DNA of 45,466 nucleotides from Silene noctiflora (lineage: Eukaryota > Streptophyta > Magnoliopsida > Caryophyllales > Caryophyllaceae). The stretch spans positions 1 through 45,466 of the forward strand of contig VHZZ01007326.1 in the NCBI GenBank assembly GCA_009801015.1, given 5' to 3'. The notes under the pieces are model-generated. The model searched no databases. It saw only the letters and a list, made by a program, of their open reading frames with translations, and was not told where the DNA came from. Below are positions 11,511 to 21,313 of the stretch, one piece after another (position 1 is the stretch's first letter; each line of letters starts with the position of its first letter). The translations under genes and the position numbers were made by a program.

Positions 11511-12092
11511 ATGACTAGGCTAATCAACATATTTGGCTTAATCATATTTCTGTCATGCATTCTACTACAAGTTTATGCTCAAAATTATGTCCAACAAGCA
11601 TGCAGTGTAACAAGATACCAAAAAATATGTCTCAGAACCTTAGCCTCCTACTCAAACAAGGCGAGACGGAGTCCGAGCAGGTGGGCTCGGGCAGCCGTCT
11701 CAGTAACCATAGGAGATGTTAAGCTGGTGGCCGAGTACATCAACAATGTAAATCGATACAGTCATGTGTCAGGGAGGCGAAACAGAGTAGCCTTGTTAGA
11801 CTGTGTTGAGAATGTACAAGATACATTAAACAACCTTCATAAATCACTTGATGTGTTAAGAAGGTTAAGTTATTCAAGATTTGAAGAACAAATGAATGAT
11901 ATTTTGACTTGGTTAAGCGCGGCTTTGACTGATCTTGATACTTGTATTGATGGATTTCAAGGAACAAAAGGGAGATTAATTGGTAGATTATGCAATAAGG
12001 TTCAAAATTCTAGTTTTATTACTAGTAATGCTCTTGCTCTTGCTAACAAACTTGCTACAACTGGACTACAACATTTGGGTGGTCATCCTTAA
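11511..12092 (+). CDS. Secreted pectinesterase/invertase inhibitor-domain protein
   Basis: Single exon, 193 residues. The family consists of small extracellular four-helix proteins that bind pectin methylesterases or acid invertases one-to-one and block them; which target applies here cannot be told from sequence. The first 24 residues (to VYAQ) form a signal peptide with core IFGLIIFLSCILL. Cysteines at 31 and 40 (in ACSVTRYQKICLRTL) match the first conserved disulfide hairpin, and C98 (LLDCVENVQDTL) and C145 (DLDTCIDGF) the second; C161 would be the free fifth cysteine. The segment LTWLSAALTDLDTC is typical. Upstream in-frame codons extend the frame to 11373, but the chosen ATG places the signal peptide at the N-terminus, as the family requires. 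The loop SNKARRSPSRWAR is unusually basic. It has no intron, as is usual for the family. Confidence 0.88.
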   Translation: MTRLINIFGLIIFLSCILLQVYAQNYVQQACSVTRYQKICLRTLASYSNKARRSPSRWARAAVSVTIGDVKLVAEYINNVNRYSHVSGRRNRVALLDCVENVQDTLNNLHKSLDVLRRLSYSRFEEQMNDILTWLSAALTDLDTCIDGFQGTKGRLIGRLCNKVQNSSFITSNALALANKLATTGLQHLGGHP

Positions 12093-13636
12093 ATTTTCTT
12101 GATAATTGTTGTACCATGAATAGTCGAGTATAATCGTCTTAATATTAAAATAAGAGAATTTAAAAATAATCGTATGATATTATATTATGTATGAGTAATT
12201 GAGTATAGTGGTACTGAAGTCAAATATTATTTGGTGGATGCAAACACCTATTCTAATCAAATTAATACAAATCCATTAATTTTTTTGCCAGGTATAATAT
12301 CTCATCAACCTCGATTGTGCAATATATTTGTAATGTTTTTCAAAAAAAAATGGTTGTAGATGATGATCTTTGTGTATAATAATGCATGTTTGTAGTATGG
12401 AAGAAGATTTTCACGATAGTTAATTTCTTTTCCACCGTATAAAAAAAAAAAAAAAAGCAATCTCAGATTAGGAGGTTATGAAGATAGTACCATGCCTATA
12501 GGCCATATGTTACCTATACTTGGAATCTAAATTAGAGTACCCATTATTTTGGTACTGTGCATACATGAATATATGGCATAATTTTGTAGCTTTAAAAGCA
12601 CCATGAAATATTGTTTGAGCATTTTAGTGTAAACATAAACATCACCCACTACTAGTCTACATAAAGAGAAGCTCCTCCTTGCGTAAATGTTGAAACCATT
12701 TCAAGAGTTACGGTATTGGTTTCATTAACAAAGCGTTAAGTTATTGAAATGCGAAAAATAGGAACGTGTATCGGATGTATAATCTACTTGGTGCTGAAAT
12801 GCCCATGAATCCGTGTGTGTTCCTCTTTTTGCTTGTGTGTCCAGTCACAAATCTGGAAATGGAAGCTTATGCATAATGCACCTTGTGTATAGTTATTATC
12901 TCGTTTCGACTCCCGACTCACCATAGTCCATAGTTTAAATATAAAACTTTATCGGCATAAAAATATTAAATCGCGATTATGCAGTTATCCTTTATACAAG
13001 TACATTAGTTACAGAGCAAGTCTCTTACTTCACTTTAGTTCAGCTTCATTTCAGTTCAGCTCTTTTCAACCGGAAAAAACAGAGCTTTAGTATACAAAAA
13101 ATTTACCAAACTTATTTTTGGTAACTTTATGTGGAAAATACCCTTTTCAATCATTTTTTAAGGTTGGGTATAGAAGAAACGTACCAAACTTGTCTATATG
13201 TCGCCTAAATTTTTAGGCGATAAACAAATTATGATCATAAGCCGGAGTACCAACTGACTATTTTAATTTGATAATTTGATAGAAATTTGCTTAATGCACC
13301 CCACTCATCAATTGATTCATTCTCCATAATACAATTATTGACATCAATCCAAGTATTCCTAATCATTTCACGTGCCACATTCACTGCCGGAGTTAGGATT
13401 TTAAGTAAACGAAGGTGAAAATTTTCAACGGGAGCAACAGGGAAATATTATAAGGGGATCTCAAAAAAGTTCGAAAATTTTAACTAAGATAATTTTAACT
13501 AAAAATATAGAAATTTTCAAATGCTAGCGGAGGCAAACGCCCCTGCTAACCTCCCCTAGCTCCACCATTGACAACATTCAAAACAAAATTTAATTATGAG
13601 AAGAACGTACTATTAATAATACAATAAAGACGAAAG
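12093..13636. other. Convergent intergenic region (PMEI-like and TRM-like genes)
   Basis: No gene is seen. An A-run lies at 12441-12456. At 13025-13065 there is a degenerate TTCAGTTCAGCT repeat related to one at 27120-27200. A possible inverted-repeat element occupies the stretch before the TRM-like gene. The rest is AT-rich and unremarkable. Confidence 0.5.
13384..13571. mobile_element. Possible non-autonomous TE with GGAGYTAGG termini
   Basis: The left end, GCCGGAGTTAGGATTTTA, and the reverse complement of the right end, GGTGGAGCTAGGGGAGG, form a short imperfect inverted repeat. The interior is AT-rich with a repeated TTTTAACTAA word. Similar AGGGGCGGAGCTAGG sequences are common in plant repeats. 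No clear target duplication. Confidence 0.35.
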
Positions 13637-14596
13637 CTAAGTGTAATTACAAGATGTAGGCCATGATACTGGTCCTCCTAGACTACCGTATACCGGCTCC
13701 ATAGCAATCGGGTTCATCACACAATACCCTGTCGACGAGCAAGAATGACTACTACAGCCACCATCACGACCACCACGACCATGACCACGACCAGCACCAG
13801 AAGTGCGCTCTGATTTCTTACTATCTCTACGATTATTAATATGAGAATCTATAACATGTCGTCTCTGTTTCCGCTCTATGTCATTTCTCTCAACCCGTCT
13901 CCTAAGATTTTGATTCCGAATAGCATTGCATAACTTTTCTTTGCTACTATGTTTATTTTTGTTCTGGTTATTATCATTGTAAAGTCTGCTAATAGGCAAT
14001 GGCATGGCCTCTAAGCCCATCAGTTTCGGCACCACCCCTGGTTTGCACCATATGACACTTTCCCCTCCTACATTCTGAGGCAAATGCAATATCCTCCCTA
14101 GCTTTAGGCCGTCAATTGCACGGCCTACGTTGTTATTATGAAAGGAAGATCGATACATAGCATCTCGACCATCAAGTGAGAATCGAGGGTACTGGTTTAA
14201 TGCATTCCTTGCTGAACGTAGGATGTCCGAGTTATTAACACAGGACATCCTACGAGGAAAATCAAGCTTAATTTCATCCTGATCTTCGTCTTTATGCCTA
14301 AAATTGACCGTCTTTTCTCTCCTCGCTTTCTCTTCCTCTAACTCAAGCTGCAGTATCATTTCCTCTAAAGTGACACTCTTTCTAGGCGGAACATTTGGAC
14401 CGGCATTAAACTCACTTCCCATATAAGAAGATGAGCTAGGTACTTGAGACGGAGCAAAAGACGACTCTTTTTGATCGTTTTTGCTATGTTGATCAAGGAT
14501 TGAAGTAGAATTATCGTCATGGCAAGTGCTTCGAAAGCTCCTCTTTATCTTAGCACCCATCAAATTCTTAAGGAAGAAGAGATAAAGATCTTTCAT
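13637..14596 (-). CDS. TRM/LONGIFOLIA-like protein with DUF3741 motif (short form)
   Basis: Single exon, 319 residues, minus strand. The segment GVVPKLMGLEAMP (187-199) is the DUF3741 motif shared by the TON1-Recruiting-Motif (TRM)/LONGIFOLIA family, whose members link microtubule arrays, TON1 and PP2A to control cell shape and division plane. Other family-like blocks are SVTLEEMILQLELEEEKARR (74-93, probably helical) and ARNALNQYPRFSLDGRD (129-145). Residues about 215-275 are strongly basic (RRRVERND, RKQRRH) and 270-300 are rich in Gly, Arg, Ser and Cys. Many TRMs are 600-1000 residues, so this is a short member; I see no C-terminal TON1-binding motif with confidence. The N-terminal MKDLYLFFLKNLMGAK reads like a natural start and a stop lies close upstream. 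Function in this organism is inference. Confidence 0.75.
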   Translation of the reverse strand: MKDLYLFFLKNLMGAKIKRSFRSTCHDDNSTSILDQHSKNDQKESSFAPSQVPSSSSYMGSEFNAGPNVPPRKSVTLEEMILQLELEEEKARREKTVNFRHKDEDQDEIKLDFPRRMSCVNNSDILRSARNALNQYPRFSLDGRDAMYRSSFHNNNVGRAIDGLKLGRILHLPQNVGGESVIWCKPGVVPKLMGLEAMPLPISRLYNDNNQNKNKHSSKEKLCNAIRNQNLRRRVERNDIERKQRRHVIDSHINNRRDSKKSERTSGAGRGHGRGGRDGGCSSHSCSSTGYCVMNPIAMEPVYGSLGGPVSWPTSCNYT

Positions 14597-15169
14597 TAGG
14601 GTTAATAGTATATGGTAAAGAACTAAAAGTCTAAAACCATAGAGAAATTGTGTAAGAGGAGTGCATTATAAATGAAAAAATCTGGATTTTTTTGTGTAGT
14701 TGTAAAATTATGAAAATGTGATTGGATTGAATTCGGAGCGGTGAGGTACGATTTTTTGCAGAAAAAAGGAGTGAAATTAAATGAATTCACATGATATTTG
14801 AAATTTAACCATAAACCATGATTCACAAGTTCTAGCATCTTTGCTTTTCCTTGAGTAGTAAAGAAACAAGTTAAACATAAATGTAAATAAATTTACATGT
14901 TTTTGTGATTGGATTGTCTGCCTTTTTATATGTATTGTTGCATTAAACTAGTTTGAATTGATGAAGATAGTTGTATGGTCCAATTTGGATTTCTTGTTTT
15001 TACAAATGAAATAAAATGTGAGAAAAAAAAAAAAAAAAAAACAGATGATTTATTTTTCAATCCTTGTCCAATAATTACAATAAAATTAGACAGTTGTCGA
15101 GTGTTTTAGCAGGTACGCGGCCATTCCTCCATCTCTTTATCGCTACTGGTGAGAGCGTTAAGAATTGGG

Positions 15170-15300
15170 ATCGAATCTTCATTTCCTTCCATTTCTTATT
15201 AATGGTCCTGTCTGTGTTCCAAAATGATCTAGGATGAATAATGATTTAATATTTTGTTGTATTAGAGGAAATGGAAGGAAATGGAGAGGATGCACTCGTT
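15170..15300. repeat. Inverted repeat, possible small MITE
   Basis: The left arm, CGAATCTTCATTTCCTTCCATTTCTT, is the near reverse complement of the right arm, AGGAAATGGAAGGAAATGG plus GAGGATGCACTCG. The loop of about 50 bp is unrelated. No diagnostic terminus or target duplication could be assigned. Confidence 0.45.
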
Positions 15301-15777
15301 AATGAAGTATGTTGGAAATTAAGTTAGCTTCTCGTATGTGCTTTATTATGTGACTTTGAGCTAGCTAATCTCTTCTCTACTCGTAGGAGAAAAATGTTCG
15401 CAACATTGATTGAAAAAAAGATGCAACACCACTCGTGTAGGAGAGGGGAGTTGAGAAATTGCGAGTCTTATTGCAGTCAACAAACACCCCCAATATAAGA
15501 ATGTGGGAACTTAAATCAGGAGGGACTCGAAAATGAAATCACATTTGAAGTCATCTTAAACTTAAGGCGGTCTTTCTCCATGCTTTGGGGGCTTGTGGTA
15601 GATTAGGTGGTAACTATAATAACATTGCAAGGTGAAGAGTGTCTTAAGCAAGACGTCTTCTTTAACTTACATTCACTTTCTCTTCACTATGGGAAGCAAT
15701 TTATTGTTCTACCATAGAGCAAACAAACATTAACCCAATCCAAAAACCCAACACAAACTTGATCCCGTAAGGTAACT

Positions 15778-15905
15778 TGGTAATGAACACGAGATAGATG
15801 TATTGACAAAGAACACGGGATAGACGAACTGACAAAATGAACACAAGATGGATGAAGTGAAGACACCATACATGAACTGGTAATGAACTAAAGATAGACA
15901 AAATG
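15778..15905. repeat. Degenerate minisatellite, unit about 26-30 bp
   Basis: Three to four imperfect units contain GAACACGRGATAGAYG followed by an ACTGACA-like segment. The last units, to AACTAAAGATAGACAAAATGG, are strongly diverged. Open frames across it are translation shadows of the repeat. Confidence 0.5.
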
Positions 15906-16095
15906 GCATTGTTAAACATACCAATAACCGACTGCACTAAACTAAACCAGTGAAGCATCCTCATTTTAGCACTTAAATCTCTTGAGTACAGAAAAAGCTC
16001 GCCTTACATAACACATCCTACTTCCAAGGTTTACCAGTTGTTCACATCTTCACAGCACAAGATCAATATGGAGAGCAATACAGATGCCAAACAAA

Positions 16096-19000
16096 TTACT
16101 TGGGGTTTTTGAGGACGATGATAACTGAGTCTCCTCGTAGGAACATCTTGCTTATAAACCTGTCCTTGTTCACTGGCTGGGCCTTCTTCTTTCCTTTACC
16201 AGTCTTTGGCACCTGCAACAAGTAACCGATGAATTAAGCATTTAGCACCATGGTTTAAAAGAACGCGACTTCCTGCAGGGGTGAAATGTACGAACTACGG
16301 AGTAATAAAATACTACCTTGCCCCCATTTATATTGTTCTCGACAACGACAGTTACCTTCTTAAAATGTTTGTAGAATTCCGAGGTCAAATTTGTCACAAA
16401 TAACAACTATGTTTACTATCATTTTCACAAAATTGTACTTTGCGAAGTAATTCAGTAAAAACAAGTCCAAGGTTGTCAACATAAAAGGGATAGAAGAAGT
16501 AGGAAACACTTCCACAACCAGGGAAACAACATCCATTTCCTGTAACTGACTCCAGTATTTGTTCAAAAAAAGAGGGCAAAATGGCACAACGTAACATTTT
16601 ACATAGAAGCAACAAAGTATTGTTGCTTCCTCTGACAGAGAGGGAGAAGAAGATCTAACTAAGACATACCTCAGTCCACATCTCCCGGACATTTTCTAGA
16701 ACCATGTTGCAGTGACGATCAAAAGCTCTCACTCGCCCCAGAAGTTTCCTGTTGTTTCGGCAATTGATAAGAATTTGTGTATTATTCTTGACACTTGACA
16801 TAAGAATATTAAGAGGGCCAGTGCTGAACTCTTCCTCCTCATTCTTTCCCTGAAAAAAGAAAAAATTGTGAACAATTTAAGCATCATAAAAGAACAGAGA
16901 CTAAAATCTTTATGCAACTAACACATAGGTCATATAAACCTAATACCAATTTCTTCAGCATATTTCAGTTCAGAAAGATTTTAAAGTTGAGTCACTTGAC
17001 CAACAAAACACATTGTTCAAAGAACTGTTTGCGTGGCAAAAGCTACTATATTCGTGTTATCAGGTAGACTGTTTCCAGAGAAAAATGCAAAACTACCAGG
17101 ATCCATCATTAAAGAAAGATAAACAGCAAAAAGAAAAGAATAAAATTAAAACTCATAACTCATTATAGAGACCAACAATTGCCCATGAATCTACTAGGTT
17201 GAAGTGGTACACAAGAAAAAATTGCAGTAACATATGTACTTCAAAAAAAGGAGCTTAGAACCAGTGGCTAGCTAAAGAAAATACTAGCACAAAAAATACC
17301 CATTCACTGTTTCCTTTTCTGGCTCCTTTTCTGGCTCATTTCCTGGAAAAGCACCCTTTCCTTTAAAGGCAAGAAAAAATATACCAAATGACCCATCTAC
17401 CCTTACTCCTAATAGCCTAATATATTTCTCCCCTCCACCATTCCCCCGGACCCACACATATCACTCTCCTTCAACCCTAACTCCTCCCCCACTTCACCAA
17501 CACCAAGACTGCTCCAACTCCTACTGCACCTTTAGACCACCACAAGCACCCCGTTTTCCAAGCAGCTACGACCACTAACGCCTCTTTTCGACCACCAAAA
17601 CCATGGTTCAAAAATGCAGTAGCGGTATAATCAGTCCTTAATTGGCCGTCACGGGAAGTTCACGGTGACTCTAGGTTATTTCTAGGGCAACATCGCATAT
17701 CGGTAGAGTGAAAATCCGATACAACTCGGCCGATAAGATACAACTCCGCCAAGATTTTGGACCATGCCAACCACCACAAAAGCTCTTTTTGATCACCCGT
17801 AAGTGGCCACAACCCCCAAACAACCTCATCGCAACCTAGATCTACACCTCAAACGCCCAAATTTACCATATGTCTGTTAAGTTGGTGGTGAGTTATGGTA
17901 GTTTGGTGATAGTTTTAGGAGGGTGGAGCTATAATTTATGGGTTGTTAGATGGTTTTGAGAAAGGTGATGGCATTGGAGATTCGGAATGGTTGGAGGAAG
18001 ACGATGGGAGAATGACCGGGGAGGGGTCCCGACACCAGTGAAGGGGAAGGGAATAGCAGGTGGTCAGAGGTGGAAGTGGTTGGGTGAGGGTAAAGTGGGC
18101 TGTTGGGTGGTAGGATGGCAGATAAATTCGTAATGAATGGAATATTGGCTTATGAATGATGGGCAAGTTGGAAGGTATCTTGGTAACTATCTCTCAAGTG
18201 ACCCAATTTCCTTAATATTTGTGCCAAAATGAAGGGGTGTTTTTCCAGTGGGGGGGAGTATGTTATTAGCTAAAAATAGTTATACTATACTGACTCAGAA
18301 AAAAAATAAACTACCAGCTCAACAAAATTATACTTTGAGCTCTTAAATATCAGTTGGAGAAAATTATACAGCTAGCTTAAAGAGGTTTTAGTACTGAAAG
18401 TTATACTGTTAGCTCAAAATACTAGCTCAAAAATATGCTAGTTGAGTAAAATTGCATATACGACAAATGGTAATGCGGTACGATGGCTTAATCATATATT
18501 ACTAGTTAGCTTTGGGCATCTACGCAACCGCTGATATGATCCATTAGTCGATGTACTCCACACTAAGCTTAAAATTAGCCATGTCAAAAAGAGAGCGCAA
18601 TCAACTAAGCATGAGACATGATCTTGGAAACAGGATTTAGGTAGGTGTATTCATCAACGACAAACTAATCACTATGACACGGAGCATAGTCATTACAATT
18701 GCAATCCCTCACTAATGCATCCATTGTATATAGAATAATAACCTAACTTTCAGATACGAAAGTCTAAATTGCAAATTAAACTAAATGATGCAACCGATTT
18801 CCTAAAACAAAAAACGAATTTGCATAGAACAATTGAAGAACTACAAAAAGAAGTTTGCACTTACAGGGACGGCATCTTCTTCCATTGGACGACTGCAAAT
18901 CAAAGCAAGAGAATCGTTAGTATAGAATCAAGAGAAACATTACATTCAAACTCAAAACCAAAGGGGGGGGGGGGGGGGGGGGGGGGGGGAAGACGCAGAT

Positions 19001-19171
19001 CTACATCTCCAATTTTAAATTATACTGCAGCAATTCGTAAGTGGGTTTTATTCAAGTTAAACTAATACTCAAAACAACAACAAAAAATATAAATAATGCA
19101 AGAAATTAAAGATATAATCGAAGAAAAAAAAAAAGAGAAAATATAAGAGAAGAGAAATCGACGTACCTCAT
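16096..19171 (-). CDS. SmD2: Small nuclear ribonucleoprotein Sm D2
   Basis: Four coding exons on the minus strand: 19167-19171, 18865-18892, 16670-16849 and 16096-16212, giving 109 residues, matching the family. SmD2 is one of seven Sm proteins that form the ring around U1, U2, U4 and U5 snRNA in the nucleus. The N-terminus assembles across two introns as M-S-R-P-M-E-E-D, as in Arabidopsis. Sm1 motif: [20 protein letters not shown], then [15 protein letters not shown]; Sm2 motif: [13 protein letters not shown] with the RGD loop. The linker [19 protein letters not shown] between them is characteristic of SmD2. The first coding exon is only five nucleotides (ATGAG), so the second codon is split. 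An in-frame ATG in exon 2 (MEEDAVP) could serve as an alternative start. Intron 3 (16850-18864) carries a 906-bp inverted-repeat element; intron 1 carries a 27-base G/C homopolymer. Confidence 0.95.
17343..18248. mobile_element. 906-bp terminal-inverted-repeat element in SmD2 intron
   Basis: The left end, CTGGAAAAGCACCCTTTCCT, matches the reverse complement of the right end, CTGGAAAAACACCCCTTCAT, and imperfect pairing continues about 50 bp (GTGACCCA-like words in both arms). The left half of the + strand is pyrimidine/CCACC-rich and the right half purine/GGTGG-rich, so the element is a loose foldback. No transposase-like frame is present and no 8-9 bp target duplication was found. It is probably a non-autonomous DNA transposon, superfamily unknown. 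Confidence 0.6.
18963..18989. repeat. Homopolymer of 27 G (C in the SmD2 transcript)
   Basis: An uninterrupted run of 27 G on the + strand lies in SmD2 intron 1, so the pre-mRNA carries C27 there. Such long G/C runs are rare in AT-rich plant DNA; length may be affected by sequencing slippage. Confidence 0.9.
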
Positions 19172-19179
19172 ATTGAAGA

Positions 19180-19188
19180 TTAGGGTTT
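19180..19188 (-). promoter_or_regulatory. Telo-box in SmD2 5' UTR
   Basis: The minus strand reads AAACCCTAA a few bases before the SmD2 ATG. A site II element (TGGGCC on the minus strand, 19455-19460) lies about 285 bp upstream of the ATG. Telo-boxes act with site II motifs in plant genes for translation and RNA processing; here this is inferred from sequence. Confidence 0.55.
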
Positions 19189-19481
19189 AGAAAAAATAGC
19201 AGCGAATGCAGATGAAGCGTCTGAAATCGAACAATAAGCAACTCAAAACAGTTAATAAGCGATTAGAAAGAAAGAGAGAGGAGAGAAAAGAGGGATAAAA
19301 TCGCAGGAAATCAATGAAGAACTCAGAGTGGGTAAAACCTAGGGTTTTAGAAAGAACGCGGAATTGGGGGAGACTGACGAGGGGACTTTCTTTCTATTGA
19401 AAGAATGAAATATAAGTGGGTTGATACAGAGATTATACTGCCTTCATCGAAACAGGCCCATTACGCCCGCTTTCCTTTAAC

Positions 19482-19984
19482 CAGGGGTATTCATTGGTCG
19501 AGGCACCGGATCGGACCGTAGCAAACTTTTTGGATCGAAGATCTAATAAAAGTTAAATAGAGGACCGGAGATCAGATCATTTTAATTTTGGTCCTGTTCG
19601 TCTAGACCACAAAAACGCGTGAATCAGTTCGGACCGGACCAAATGAATTGAATATGATTGTCATTGACATAGTGTATTATATAAAATCAGACCTCAAGAA
19701 ATTTGTAATGATCAAAATAAGCAACATTATCTTTTTATCAGATTTAAGTACATAATTTAATATTTTATAATTTGTGTAAATAAAGTAGTAAATAAAATCA
19801 ATAATGTTACAAAATTTGAAGATTCTTTTGTCATATAAGTTCAGTTTATGGTCTCGTCTGTGGTCTATTCGATTTGATCCAGGACAAGATCAAGGTCCAA
19901 AGTAGAGTAAATAGGTGGACAGTGGACCTGACTAAATTTGGTCCCGTTTGGTATTTGGTACGGACTACTGAGTAAACACCTATA
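19482..19984. mobile_element. Possible hAT-like element (CGGACC-rich)
   Basis: The left end, AGGGGTATTCATTGGTC, and the reverse complement of the right end, ATAGGTGTTTACTCAGTAGTC, are similar to the TAGGGGTGTTCA termini of plant hAT-type repeats. The interior has inverted GGACCGGA/GGTCCnGTT words near both ends. No clean 8-bp duplication was found. Confidence 0.4.
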
Positions 19985-20189
19985 CCATAACTCTAGATTA
20001 CTCTCTACCTTTTTTTTCTCTAAGGAACTCCCACTAATTTTATTTTTAAGGTTATTTATTTGTCTTTGATTAAAAACTCTCAAAAAAAATAAAATTAAAA
20101 AACTAAACAAACGATTGATATGAAAAGAATAATAAAGTACAGTATAGTTAACTAGACATTTAAATAAGAGTTTCAATAAAGTAATGATA

Positions 20190-20686
20190 TGTTGTTGTTT
20201 AGATTACGATTAGAAAGGTAATGTTTTCTTAAAGAATGGAGATTGGATATCTTCCCTCGGTGAAATGTGCAGGATATTTATAGGAAGTACATGTAAGGGC
20301 AAAGTTGCTCACGTGACAGACCCATGTCTACCAGTTCGTATTGTTGGCTTGTGCCCCAAAGGTAGTTAGTTGACTCTTGTGAGTTCACCACTAGGTGAGC
20401 TTTCGCAAGATGGAAAATGAGTCCGACTAGTGGTAGAATGTGGTGGTTAGAAGGTGTCAGCTCTCATGATTGTCCCTTCCATTAGCTTTACCCCAAGTAG
20501 TGTATTTATAAAGATATTTGGTCGTGGGTGACATCATTGCGTGACATCACTAGCATGATCCATAAGATTGACAGACGACTTTCCAAGTAGCATCGCTCTG
20601 TCCCTTATGGGTCCTCTGGCCAGTTTGTCGAGGGATTTAACCCATCAAGATGAATTACGCACCCTTATAAGGCCTTATCGGCAACA
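20190..20686 (-). mobile_element. Possible solo LTR relic upstream of LEA gene
   Basis: Read on the minus strand, the stretch begins TGTTGCCGATAAGGCC and ends CTAAACAACAACA, i.e. TG...CA ends, and includes CTATAAATAT (20274-20283, minus) as a candidate LTR TATA box. Neither an internal region nor a clear 5-bp duplication was found, so this is tentative. It contains CACGTGAC (20310-20317), a G-box/ABRE-like site. Confidence 0.35.
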
Positions 20687-21313
20687 TTCAAATTTAATTT
20701 AGCCAAACTCATTTACGAGTGACATTGACTTATATAAATATCTAATTGTCAACAATAAAACTAGAATTACGAGCAAGAAAAACTAATTCATTGGCAGAAA
20801 TTGTTAGAAACAATGAAATAAGGATAGTGGACTAGTGGTAATGACATTGAAATTTAGGACGAAGAAACACACAAACTATAAAACGGCCCTAAGCCACACT
20901 TAGAAGCCGACATAAACCACGACACCATCCAAGAAACAGAGAACCTCTCCTCTACTTGAGTGAGAGATTCAATAAGCCGACCTTTTTGAACCCTATATAC
21001 GCCTCTTGACCTCTTCCATAGAATCCACACAATTAATTATTCTTTATTTTTTCAAGTAATAAAATAAACAAATTTGAATATTCATCCACCATCTAATTTT
21101 CTATATAAACCCTTCTTTGCCTACTCTCTTTAGAAAACAAGTAGTAACAACTCTCAAACTTTGTTGAGGGAGAAACAGCCAAAGAAGGAGGTCTTCGAGT
21201 TTCCATTCTCATATTCGCCGCTGCGTTTTCTGATTATACGACGGCGTTTTTGAGACTTTGATTCCTCGATCACCTCTTTCTTCCGTTTCTAAAACGAAAT
21301 TTTAACAACAATA
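20687..21313. promoter_or_regulatory. LEA gene promoter and 5' UTR with two DRE/CRT cores
   Basis: A TATA box, TATATAAA, lies at 21102-21109, putting the transcription start near 21135 and the leader at about 180 nt. Two GCCGAC sequences (20906-20911 and 20976-20981) match the RCCGAC core bound by DREB/CBF factors and lie about 195 and 125 bp upstream of the TATA box. This suits a dehydration- or cold-induced LEA gene; the regulatory role is inferred. Confidence 0.55.

Larger units (their letters stand above)
14597..16095. other. Intergenic region, TRM-like gene to SmD2
   Basis: Upstream flank of the TRM-like gene and 3' flank of SmD2. No gene is seen. It contains an A-run (15025-15041), an inverted-repeat element at about 15170-15300 and a degenerate minisatellite at about 15778-15905. 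Confidence 0.5.

Noticed and set aside
15687-15964. Overlapping hydrophobic frames on the minus strand
   Set aside because: They run through the degenerate minisatellite and show repeat-derived text with no domain.
18769-19065. 98-residue frame with a poly-Gly tract on the + strand
   Set aside because: It overlaps SmD2 exon 2 in antisense and its Gly run is the G27 homopolymer.
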